Shown: piece by piece, positions 10,334 through 20,658 of the stretch
Layout: each line of letters opens with the position of its first letter
Numbering within the stretch: position 1 is the first letter of the stretch
NCBI GenBank assembly: GCA_936432065.2
Contig: OW386294.2
Coordinates: 50,372,945 to 50,436,944, forward strand
Direction of reading: 5' to 3'
DNA: 64,000 nucleotides
Source of the DNA: Rutpela maculata
Lineage: Eukaryota > Arthropoda > Insecta > Coleoptera > Cerambycidae
Position numbers and translations under genes: made by a program
The notes under the pieces: model-generated
Seen by the model: the letters and a program-made list of their open reading frames with translations, nothing else
Told to the model about the DNA's origin: nothing
Database searches by the model: none

Positions 10334-10479
10334 CTGCTGTTAATGAAACGTTCCCACATTGTGAAAAAGAATTTGAGAACATCGCTAGTGAGTGGTTCAG
10401 ACTGTCAAAGCAAAGGCTACAGAGAGAAAACAAGAAGCTGCAGCAGTTATTGTACCATAATTTATTGAGATATGTATGA
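10334..10479 (+). CDS. Putative terminal exon of a transposon-encoded protein
   Basis: A 3' splice-site-like TTGTTCTAG precedes an open frame that begins in phase and ends at TGA (10477-10479). The peptide begins AVNETFPHCEKEFENIASEW and continues FRLSKQRLQRENKK, a charged, probably helical tail. The exon at 56198-56304 in another TIR element has the same splice phase and the same pattern (AVK, F, EDVVAEWQRFAKQRKQRE). Similarity between two independent elements argues for real coding. I do not recognise the protein family; upstream exons were not found. Confidence 0.5.
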
Positions 10480-10984
10480 AAAAAGGAAACCAGGCGCCAA
10501 AAACTAGTTTTAAGATAATTAAGTTTTAAGTATTAGTCTGCTTGCAAATTCATGCTGACAGGTTTGTCTGTAACTAAATTTTTTTTATATATAGGAAATT
10601 TGTTTTCGTCATTATCTGAGTATTATTGTCACGTTTGTTGAATTTTTCTTGTTTCTAATAAACTTTTAGCTCCTTTTTGAATAATTGAAGAATTCTTGTT
10701 TTTTCTTTAACTATTTTCGTTCAAAATTTTAGTTGATACAATTAAACTTGGATAACCATACATTAAACCAAACTTTATTCGGATGTTAAATATATAGTTC
10801 AAAAAAGCATTTATTCAGTCACTAGAGTAAATAGGTAATAAAACTAAAAATTACCTGTGTTTAATATATAGATAATATAATAATAACTCGACTGTCAAAA
10901 ATAGTATATTTTGTGTATGTAGGTGTATAGACACTTAGAAAATGCAAAGTGTCGTACTTCTCATTAATATGCCTGCGATTTTCG

Positions 10985-11420
10985 TTTCTACTGTTCGTTT
11001 ATGTCTACATCAAAATCAATAGTGTTATTGTAGCCTTCAACGTCACCCTCAAAATCCACAGTTTTTAAATGTTGTAAAAGCCTGAGCATCATTTGGAACA
11101 AACTTCATTAAGCTTTTAATGTCTACCTTTTTCCCTGAAACTTCTTTCAATGTAAGATAAAGCTGTTCTGTTATACCAAAAACTTATATACTTTTCTTGT
11201 CTCTATAGTAATCATGCTAATGTTTATTTCTTCGTAATTTACAGCGGAATGAAAATGATTCATGTATACTGTCAGACTTTTCTTTATTTTTTACCTTATT
11301 ACACAGCTTGCAATCAGCTAACTTTTTCTGTATATGTTATTTTTCTTCAGCTATTTTATCTTCTATATTTTCTGTTAACCAAAAGTTTGCTTGTATTAAA
11401 CCAAACTATATAGTTTAGAG
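10985..11420 (-). pseudogene. Decayed coding-like region in the 4.0-kb element
   Basis: On the minus strand, frames read KKLADCKLCNKVKNKEKSD (with a CxxC), SFSFRCKLRRNK, then LYLTLKEVSGKKVDIKSLMK, then LKTVDFEGDVEGYNNTIDF. These look protein-like in composition, but they lie in different frames with stops or possible introns between them. A DNA-binding or accessory transposon protein is possible; no family is recognised. Confidence 0.3.
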
Positions 11421-11636
11421 AATGTGCAATTTGGCATTTAGTTCCTTTATTAATTTGGCAGTTGGTTTATTTTTGATTAACTCATTATATGTATAAATGC
11501 AGGTAACCTTCTTGTATGACTTTGATTAATATATTATTATGATATATGTATTTTATGAATCTAAAAATTATTTATTTTAGATTGGCCTTTTTTTACATCT
11601 AGTTTTTCCTTACTTGAGCCATATTCTAACAGTAGT

Positions 11637-12193
11637 ACAAGGTGTCCCCGGATGGGATTACGTATATGACAAATGACCTAAATTTTAATTTTTAGACAAA
11701 AAGTCACTATAAAAATTTCCGCATTTTTAAAAAAATACGATTTATGTTAAAAAAATTATTTTCTTTATGAAGGAGCAGGGCGCTTAAAAATTCCAAAAAT
11801 ATGAATTTTGCCTAAGAGTAAACTACCTTTATTTTTCATTTTTAATAAAAAAGCCATTTGAAATACTTTTCTTTCATAATCCTAAATTTTTTAGTATCCG
11901 TTACGGAAAAATACGAAAACTGAGGTGAGGCATTGGGGAAAAAGACGTATTAAACAAGATTTAATAAACAATTTTTTCAAATTGCATTTTGCTTAAAAAT
12001 GAGAAAAATAAAGGTAGTTTGCTCTTGGGTAAAATTCATATTTTTGAAATTTTTGAGCGCCCTGCATAAAAGAGTACATTTTCTTAACATCGTATTTCTT
12101 TAAGAAGCAAAATTTTTTATAGTGACTGTCGAAAAACTAAAATTTAGGTCCACTTGTGGTATAGGTATATTGTGTCCATTTGGGGACACCCTG
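11637..12193. mobile_element. TA-flanked foldback MITE nested in the 4.0-kb element
   Basis: The ends CAAGGTGTCCCC and GGGGACACCCTG are flanked by TA on both sides (11635-11636 and 12194-12195). The two arms of about 230 bp are imperfect inverted repeats, for example AGTAAACTACCTTTATTTTT against its complement near 12003-12022. Fits a Tc1/mariner-type MITE by target duplication; the family is inferred. Confidence 0.75.
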
Positions 12194-12505
12194 TATATTA
12201 TTTGCTACCCCCTTGTGCATATACCACAGAAATTGCATGTTATATGGCACACATGTAACATCAGAACATATTTTAAGGTAAATATTTTGAAATACAATAT
12301 ATGTCTTTTACATGTATGTTATATATTTGCCACATACGAGTATGTTACAAGTTATGTTGCCATTACATGGCTATAACTTTTTTTGTGGCTGAAATTTTAA
12401 GGTCCATGTACCTTACATTTACCATACATCCAATATCCTTGGATATAACATGTTGAATAGATTACGTAAGAGAAACATACCAGGTATGTATCCGTGTTCA
12501 CTGGG

Positions 12506-12903
12506 TGGCACGTTTTCATACTAGACAGTTGAAATAATCAGGACACGCCCAGCAAACACAAACATATAGAGTCTATATAACAGATACATTTCAAAAATAG
12601 GTCTGGTGTAGCGTCTACGTAGGAAACTAAGAGTATACATGTCCCTAATTCATGGAAAACCAAAGGTATAGGCTACATAAACGCTATATTTATTAGATAC
12701 ATAATCTATATGTACCTCATACACTAATATTACATTGATGCTACTGCATATTCTTGATGTGCCCGTTAAAAAAATAGATGAAAATAAACACTCTTTTAAT
12801 CACCCAACCACCGCGCCGCGTTTCAATTCCATCGCTATCATGCTCCAATTAATATTAGTATTCCGTAAATTCATTATTTATAGTGATAATTAAACAATTT
12901 TAC
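12506..12903. other. Possible left end of a further CCCAG element
   Basis: CCCAGCAAACACAAACATA at about 12548 resembles the termini of two neighbouring TIR elements, and words like TAGATACATAATCTATAT follow. I could not find a matching right end. Confidence 0.25.
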
Positions 12904-12907
12904 TTAC

Positions 12908-12985
12908 CTTGTTTAGGTCTCGAACCCACGTCTACTATGCCCAAGCAGCATTCAAAGTGATGGGAACTAGCATCTGAGGCATCGG
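12908..12985 (-). ncRNA. Third tRNA-like module
   Basis: On the minus strand, the B box GGTTCGAGACC (complement of 12916-12926) follows an A-box-like TGCCTCAGATGC (about 12971-12985). As in module Y, a donor-like AAGGTAAGTAA comes directly downstream (about 12900-12911). It lies outside the two TIR copies. Pairing is poor, so this is a relic. Confidence 0.4.
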
Positions 12986-12989
12986 AACT

Positions 12990-13870
12990 ATAATACAGTA
13001 GGAATGACATAACTGTTACTAAATTTGTGGCTTTAAGATAATATTCACTTTGTGGTATGCATTTGTAGTAACAATTATATGTAGATTCTACCGAATTCAG
13101 GCATTGTATACTTAGTTATAACACTTTAACTGCCGCAGAATCAGCATCCTCAACTGCAAAGTGAAAATTGGTAGTAATGCCGACTGCACATGCAGCTTTA
13201 CCAAAGGACCACTTGAAAGTAACTAGTCTTTGAAGTTGTCTTTACTACTCCCCACTAATTGAAAATTACTTAAAAGTTACATATACCTTGAAAATCTACT
13301 ATAGAGTAATATTAACTTTTAAGACAATTTATATAATTATTGGCATTGAATAAAATGGCGGCATCTGAAATGCTCAGTAAAAGCAAAATAAAGTTTATCG
13401 GCACTCATCATTGTTTTATAGAAAACTGAAGAAACAGTTAAACAGTAGGAGAAATAGTGATTCTTCAGAATATATGATGCAAACATGAAAGATTATTTCG
13501 CCACAGCAAAACCATCATCTTTGGTAACAAGTGCAAAAGTGTTCTCATCAACACAAGGAGAAGAGTAATCGAAAACTATAACAGTTGTAGTGATTAATGA
13601 TACTGTGTACTGCTCGAAAATTACAACTTGTCTTTAACACACAGATTGACTCATAGTTCATTAGTGATCCGCTGAGCATATTAAATGAATTTGCCGATTA
13701 AAAACTCCAAATTTAATAAATATTGTGTCGATGGGTAACGGACAATGTCGGTATAACGACATAAGACATTGTTTATGTACAATAAATTGAATTGAATGAA
13801 ATTAAATGTAAACTGATCACTAAAATATGAAAACTCTTATGTATTTTTCCATTATTACACACCTTACGTT
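12990..13870. other. Gene-free stretch
   Basis: No ORF, splice-bounded exon or inverted repeat could be supported. Confidence 0.4.
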
Positions 13871-14272
13871 CCCAGGTAGCAAGAGCACGTGAAAATGACG
13901 TGAAAAAATGGTCAGGGGTGACGAGAAATGACGAGTTAGATGACGTAAATGAAACGTGAAAATGACTTCCTAATGTCTCAGACGAATTACGTCTTTTTCA
14001 GGTTATATTTGGTAATCCCCCCCACAGGTTTTTAGTAATAGGAACATATAAAACTACATACTAGTTAGTAATCTACTTGATAAAAACAAAACAATTAATG
14101 CATAAATAAGTTTTATCCTAATGAATTTGTTTGTTAGCCATCCGTAATTTTATTTACATTTAACATATCTAATATTGTTTACAATCACTCCAACTTTTTC
14201 TCACAAGAGTTGCCTGCAAATTATAATGTTTATTAAGTTATTAAATTCATTTTTACTTACCTTTACACCAAT

Positions 14273-14361
14273 TGCGGTCCGTAGGATTCGAACCTACACG
14301 TCTCCCGTTGTCCGTATTACAGTACAGACGCTTCAACCAACTGAGCTATCTTGGCGACTGC
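14273..14361 (-). ncRNA. tRNA-like module Y, copy 2
   Basis: The B box GGTTCGAATCC (complement of 14284-14294) is a perfect consensus match, and the A box TAGCTCAGTTGG is the complement of 14337-14348. The T stem GTAGG/CCTAC is intact and the anticodon-arm region can form a 7-bp stem with a CTGTAA loop. Followed by AAAGGTAAGTAA, as in copy 1. Confidence 0.6.
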
Positions 14362-14931
14362 TATGTCGGATGCTAAAAGCAGTATTTATTGTGGTGAATG
14401 AAGTCTTTATTATGTGAAATTGAATTTCTTGCCTTATTTAAAATATATGAAAATCTTTCAGGTTCTCGCTTCGAGTTACTAGTATTTTTATTTATTTATA
14501 ATTATTAAGAAGAACTTATTTAATTTAATTAAACTGTCATCAGTGTCACCTGAGAAGTACAAGTAGTTGTTGAACATAATTATTGCATTAATTAGTATTA
14601 GTGGCGGTTCGTTAAAAAAATATATTTTCCCCAGATCTCGAAATTGAAGAGCAGAGAGGGAGAAATCCGAAAAAAAAATTTTCCTTATCTCAAATTTGAT
14701 GAGCGGTGGAGGGGAAGTCAGGAGTCAACTATTTTAAGAATTAAAGTTTTAAGTTGAGGTACTTATACAAATCTGGGAAGTGTGTTGGAGAAAAAATGGT
14801 AAAGGTGTAATATCGTCGTCTACAACATAAATAGCATATTTAATGGTCTAAAACAGACCTAAAATTGAAAAAAACCAATAAGCAATTATTACCTTAAAAA
14901 AAAACAACTAAAATTTTTTTCGCAATAAATG

Positions 14932-15012
14932 AAAAACGCAGTGAGCAGGAACCGAACCGCCAACCTCATGACTCGGAAGACAACACCTTATGCACTCAGT
15001 CATCAACCTTTC
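14932..15012 (-). ncRNA. tRNA-like module L, copy 2
   Basis: The B-box-like GGTTCGGTTCC is the complement of 14948-14958 and the A-box region is TGACTGAGTGC. A T5 run follows on the minus strand (14932-14936). Homologous to 2593-2673. Confidence 0.5.
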
Positions 15013-15502
15013 TGAAGTTACTTACCTAAAGACTTTATAGTTGGAACTGGAACACGCAACGGATAGATTTTGCTTTTTAATGCATTTTAATCTAATTTTA
15101 TTATTAAAAGAATAGATAGAAATATAGTTTAAACAAATAAACTGCCGAATCTTTGCAAACTCTTTCGAATATAAATTATTTTGGATAATGTTAAAAAACA
15201 ATATATCCTCGAATAAAAACGCCAATACTTATCCCTCATCACGACACGGTTTATTTTTTTTTAAACTTTACACTCTGGTTACGATAACAAAATGCCATTA
15301 GCGAGTTTTAAAGTTTGTAATCCGATAAAATATAAATAAATTTAACACCAAAAAAAAGACGACAATATGACGTGATGTGTAGCACGTCATTTTAATGTCA
15401 TTTATAAGACGTCATTCTGTCGTCGATTTTTAGTGCCCTGACGTCTTTTTGACCAGAATCACCAGATTTTGACGTCATTATAACGTACCCTTGCTACCTG
15501 GG

Positions 15503-15796
15503 TATTTATCCAACACTTTCATATAAAGTGATCTTTATTGATGAGATTTTGAAGGTATAAAGTGTCACTAGTGAGATAAAGTAGTAAGCTAAAGTGAGGT
15601 AAAGTGATTTAGTCACTAAAGAATAATTTTAATATAAAATAAAGTCCAAGGAATTTATTTGTCTCCATTATATGGAAAATTAACAAAACAAAGAACCCAT
15701 GCACTAACACTTATTTATTTATATTTATGTTAACATTTATTGTCATCATATTCGATTTTCCACAAAGAAAAGTGCTCTTCTGTACACAATTTTTCT
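15503..15796. other. Stretch between TIR element and Crypton relic
   Basis: It includes repeated AAAGTGA words (about 15560-15620). No gene is seen; the right part may be the 3' flank of the Crypton relic. Confidence 0.35.
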
Positions 15797-16182
15797 CTAT
15801 ACTAGTAACGACGTCTGTATCCCCTGACTCGTTGTGCTGCTCTCCCTGAATTTTTTTAGCAATAACAATCTTGTTGAGACTGAATCTTCCAAATAACCCT
15901 CCGCCACGGTGGATGATTTCCACACACCTTGACGTTTAAGGGTGGTAATGTCACCCCCAGCATTGGCCAAGAGTTGATGACGAACGGCGCATGCTATGGC
16001 CAGTATACAAATCTGCATCAGGCAATTGCAAATAATCAGCTACAATTCTTGGAATTTTTGAGAGCTTATTTAATCCAACGCATTGGACAGTGCACTTTCC
16101 CTTTTGAAAATTTACGAAAAATCTTTAGTGAGACACATTTTGCGGTCTTAAAGACATATTTCCTAATCGAATCAAGTGGGTT
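15797..16182 (-). pseudogene. Crypton-type tyrosine recombinase, C-terminal half (split)
   Basis: Minus-strand frames carry the C-terminal half of a tyrosine recombinase of the Crypton kind: FVNFQKGKCTVQCVGLNK, IPRIVADYLQLP, the box-B motif YTGHSMRRSS with catalytic H and R, then ANAGGDITTLKRQGVWKSS and AEGYLEDS with the candidate nucleophile Tyr. A frameshift separates the TGH..RR part from the following block, so it is a pseudogene. Its N-terminal half is at 42866-43125, on the far side of the Gypsy array, and the same GGTT borders both halves. Tyrosine recombinases cut and rejoin DNA through the Tyr; here activity is not expected. Confidence 0.85.
16179..16182. repeat. Target-site duplication of Gypsy array (left)
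   Basis: GGTT, repeated at 42866-42869. A 4-5 bp duplication is usual for Gypsy/Ty3 elements. Confidence 0.8.
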
Positions 16183-19100
16183 TGTCGACGGACCTTTTGC
16201 ACAGGACCGTCGAATCTCCCTGCAATTTATAAGGCACACCCTGTATGTTCACACTATACCACATAAAAAATTCCAGCCTCGTATCTCAAGAAACTACAAA
16301 GTAAAAAGTGCTCAAATAAACTTGAGAATGAAAATAAAAATAAATAAATAAATAAAACTATTTCTTTTCTTTTTATATGCAACACGAGACGCCCCTGTCC
16401 GGCCAGCGTTCAAGAGGCTTCACCTCGACCCAGCAGGCAAAACTGGTGCGCTTGAAAGGGCTGGCTAGGCGCCGGTTGTCGCGTAGGAACACAATTACGC
16501 ACCATTGCGCGTCTTTGCATTAAATAAATATTTAAATTCAACCAATCATCATAAAATTTCACACAATCAGTCTAGAAACCTTCAGTCATATCTCGTCAAA
16601 ATTTCATATCCCTACGGCATAGGAAAATATTTTATTTTTGCCCTCAAAGGTGCGGATCGCGCTTTTAGGCCAGGTAATCGATGAGCACGGGGAAACCGCG
16701 CGACTCACAGGTAGTCAAGTGGTCTCATTCGACGAGGCTCGTCGTCCCGCACACAGGGCGCGAGCAATTAACCTAGTAGGTCGCAACCGCGGGGCGTAAC
16801 TCCAAAAACAACGCGGAGGGCACTCTAGCGGGGAGACTAAACTCTTTAATATTAAATAATTCATAGCTGCCGAGCCATTCACGGTGAAGCGCTAAAAAAT
16901 GGCGACGAGGGGTAGAAAATCCTCAACTTTACGATGGGACCATCCGCGGAACAATCTGCGGGGTGGTTCACGAATTATCATCAAATACATCACAATTATG
17001 CAATTTTGCATATGACCACTTGACCTATGGCAATAAGGGTCCTTATGTTCCGCTCGAAACCTACGCCACAAAAAGCAACACCCAAACCTTCGAGGGTACA
17101 AAAGCAAAGACAAGGGAAAAGGGAGTCAGTCGTCATTTTTTCGCCAAGAGACACTCCTTTGCATAAGGGTGTTCACCGCGTCGAGCATTTTTCTTTGTTT
17201 TCCAGTATTAGCTCCTCATTTAAATTCAGTGAAATAAATCCTTTTAGTGTCGCAGGCACTTTCAGCCAGTCGGTTAAACCAAATTTTGCACAACTAGTGA
17301 CTCCTATCCCTTAGTGGCACTTAGCAGTCCAACCGCGAAAAATTCCTCGGCGTCAGGGACGCCGAGTCGTTTTGAGGCTTTACAGTAATTTAACCATAAT
17401 CTTAAACCTCGATCCTTTCACCTTTACATCTTTGAAGCAACGGAGAGCATCTTCATACTTTTGAATTAATTGTTTTAGTTTTTCACTGACTTGGAAGAAT
17501 AAATTCAAATCAACCTCTCAAATAATTATCATTGTATTATTTCGTCTAGAGCAGTCTAGAACACCTGGCTGGAAACGCATTCTTATCAACCTAACCGATT
17601 AACATAAATTCATCCCCCGTTGATCCGCGAGTGTGACACAGGTGTGAGCAACAGGTGTAGTGACCTTCTTCGTTCCTCCGGGATTACAGCGAGGGATTTG
17701 AGTAAGACATATCTGTTCGACGTCAGCGGCCAAGTTCAGGCAAGTCCCGCAATATCTACCTGTGATAGCTATTTACTGTACTAATTATCTGCTAACAGGT
17801 GAGAACCGCGGAACCATAGCCTGAGCGTGGACCTGGCGTTCATTGCCATTATTGTTTCTGTATAATTATTGTTTAATTGTGTGGGTTAGTGTGACGTTGG
17901 ACTATTTCCGTTATTCCCGACAGGGACAAGGGTATAATAAAAGTTCTTTTGTATTTCAAGTAACAACCATAAAAGCTAAGCTTTCTCAACCGTAGGGTTG
18001 TAAATTCAAGGACTGACCCTCTCGAAGTAGGATTAGTTTGGCTACCAACTAATTTTTTGTCAAAACTTATTTAAAGCAGTTAGACAAAATTATATTCAGT
18101 TTTCTTTCTTTTCAAATAATTAAAGACGCGCTGGGACCGCCATTTTTGGGTCGTCGTAGAGCACTGGAGTTGTAGAAAAAGACGGTAGGGGAAGTTGACT
18201 ACGCGCGTCAAAGGCAAATATTAGTGGTAACTTCTTTAATTAATTTCTGAATGAAAAATAAAACATAGGAAACGTTGAGAAATACAGTAGAGAGTGTTAG
18301 GATCGCGGATTCAGAGGAAACTTGATAACGTAGTGAATTTCTGTTATTAAAATTTAATTGAAATAATTTCTGAGCCGCCATTTGTACATCTATACGCGCC
18401 TTTCGTTCCAGCGGAAGACACGAGGATTGCTGGCGTCTTACGCAAGAGGGAGGCCCCGCCTCCATCTTCGAAGGGCCGCAGCAAAACAGGAAGTCCGCCA
18501 TTAAGGCTTTGTAGTAGCGTCCATTGTGGCACCTACGAATAACAAATTAAACTACACTAATTAACAGTTACTCACTACTGTTCCTCTCTTACTCACTCAA
18601 CTAATTAATATCATTATCACCGAAACTCTTACCGCCAATCAATTCGCTCCCTACCTGTCTCAGCTACCACTCAGGGCTCTTATAGGCGTTATCTGTCATA
18701 GGTACCCCAACGCCCAGTAGCTAAAATTCACACCTGAACACATCCAGCATAGATGTTCAGTTAAGTAAACCCTAGCCAGTGGAAAATAAACCTTTTAAAA
18801 TTACCAAATTAAATTCATTCGACAGGTGACAGGGGCCTTATTAAGTACCAATTTTTATTTTAATTTTTTTTATCCTTGATAGCCACTCGTAGTTTCCTAG
18901 GTGATCACGAGTCACAGATCTCCCCTCGCAGACGAGGAAGGTACCCCACGTCGCACTGACATTTCAGGGAATATTTTTTTTATAATTTTTATTACTACTT
19001 TCATTTGTAATTTTTTTGTTTTGTTGCTAATTTTATTTTTTTTTGTTTTTGCTCTTGCTACCTGTACTATTAAGTACTTACATTCAAATTTTATTTTTAG

Positions 19101-20451
19101 TAGCTCTAACTCTTTTACTAATGGGCTATCAATGTATTACTTCGATAATCCCTACCTCACGCTTAGGTTAATCTAATTACTTGTATTATTATTTTACGTT
19201 AAGTCCTTTCTAACTTTAAGAATCATTTTAATCCTTTAATTACTAGCTGACACTCTACCAGCGAAGTATAATACATCCTTCACAACTATTAGTAATAGAA
19301 AGTAAAATTCAAATTAGCTGAGTTGACCTAGGGGTGGAAGTACGGCAGTAATAAAAAACCTTACCTTTAGAATCCCTGCTTTCGTCCGTTCAATTCGCAT
19401 GATCAATTACATTTTTTAACGGCAGAACATTCTCTTAATGTTAATTTTGCCTTACCCCGGTAGTCTAATAGGACCAATAAAAGACGGAATTCAAAAATAG
19501 TATAATTTCCTTACCACTTTGAAAGTCCCGAGAGGTTAAAAAGGAATAATCACCGGCGAGCGCGTCCTGTCGTTCACGGACCTACCTGCCCTGGACAGGT
19601 TGTTATAGTCCAGGGGCGCGCGCAAATAGCCGTACTTCTATCACGAAGTTGTTTAGAAATAAATTAGTTTTAAGTCGTTTATTCGTAAGTACGTCAGTAG
19701 TATGCCGGAGCCCAGTAATCATTAATCGATTCGCTCCCGTGTATTCTGAGTCTTAATAAATCGGGCTTCCTCCCCGAGTGACCTTAGACAAACTATTTTT
19801 TTTTTTTTTTTTCCTCCTTTTAAGTTCACACATTAACTCACATTTCTGAGTTCCTACCCTACCTTACAAGGTAACAGCATCGCGGGGTGACTAAAAGCGC
19901 CCGCCAGCTACTCGACAGGCCGCTGTCGTGTTAAGTAGCCATCATCAGGTGGTGAGTAACGACTAGCCGCCTCACCTGGAGCGTGTCGTGGTCTATTCGC
20001 CCCCCCCCCCCCCCATGGTCGGTTGTAGGAGGACGAAGTAGTGTCTCTGCCTCACAGATTTGGAGGTAATCTTCCGCCATCTGAACGAGAGTAGGCACAG
20101 GTACTCTTGGAGGGCTAGGTGACGTTCCTAGCTGCTGTGTCTATCCGCGTCTTGTTCTTACATTGTCCTCCTCCAGCTATATACCGAAGGTGTGGCGGTA
20201 ACGTCCACGATCTCACTCCTCCATTGTGTTTGGTGGAAGGGGGTTGGTCCTCCACCTCCACTAACCTGAACAGCCCCGAAGCTTATTGAACCTTGCCCTG
20301 AGAGTTCGACAACGTGGTGTGGATAAGTTTTCCAGGTAATCGCTGGCGCCCTTTACAAATTTGTGATTATCTCACCTAATTCGACAGGTAGACAACCGAA
20401 CAGCCATCCACAACCATTCTCCCATTGATAACCACCCCGCTTACGTCGACA
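16183..20451 (+). repeat. Gypsy LTR1 (4,269 bp)
   Basis: It starts TGTCGAC and ends GTCGACA, a 7-bp terminal inverted repeat with TG..CA borders. The length is unusually large for a Gypsy LTR. It contains only short open frames with no recognisable motif, a long T-run (about 19796-19812) and a C15 tract (20000-20014). The primer-binding site follows at once. Confidence 0.95.
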
Positions 20452-20469
20452 TGGCGCCCAACGTCAGGG
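20452..20469 (+). promoter_or_regulatory. Primer-binding site, copy A
   Basis: TGGCGCCCAACGTCAGGG begins on the base after the LTR; TGGCGCC matches the 3' end expected for a tRNA-Lys primer, as in several Gypsy elements. The tRNA identity is inferred. Confidence 0.7.
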
Positions 20470-20658
20470 CTCCCACTATTTAAAGAGCGCTAAAACCCAG
20501 CATCACATCTCCGGAATTCCCGGAAGAAATTAAACTTGCACTTCAGTGGTTCCTAAAATTTTTTTTCTCTTCATTTTTTTTTCATTTTTCCTCTCTTCAC
20601 GTTAAGTTTTCTTTCGTTCTATGCGTATTCGGCTATAACGACTAGATAAGATTCTCCC

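Larger units (their letters stand above)
8505..12505. mobile_element. 4.0-kb TIR DNA transposon (unclassified)
   Basis: The termini are CCCAGTGAACAC (8505) and GTGTTCACTGGG (ending 12505), with weaker similarity inward. It carries three 139-bp tandem units near the left end, a spliced-looking plus-strand last exon (10334-10479), coding-like DNA on the minus strand (10985-11420) and a nested TA-flanked MITE (11637-12193). I found no recognised transposase catalytic motif and no convincing target duplication. The similarity of its last exon to one in the 14.5-kb element at 43380-57885 suggests related autonomous parents. Confidence 0.6.
13871..15502 (-). mobile_element. TIR element with two tRNA-like modules, copy 2 (inverted)
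   Basis: The same element as at 2109-3716 in reverse orientation: CCCAGGTAGCAA at 13871 and TTGCTACCTGGG ending at 15502. Both tRNA-like modules, the ACGTCA-rich ends and the roughly 60-codon frame with its AG|GTAAGTA end (15022-15225, minus) are conserved. Differences are scattered substitutions and small indels, so the copies are old. The flanking trinucleotides (GTT/TAT) do not match, so no target duplication is seen. Confidence 0.8.

Noticed and set aside
17027..19176. Open frames inside the LTRs (e.g. 17027-17314, 18208-18501, 18901-19176 and their copies)
   Set aside because: They recur only because the LTR is repeated; they have no motif, and some carry low-complexity F/L runs from T-rich DNA.
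20000..20014. C-tract as a regulatory G-quadruplex
   Set aside because: A homopolymer that changes length between the three LTR copies (15, 15, 17); slippage explains it and there is no sign of conservation.
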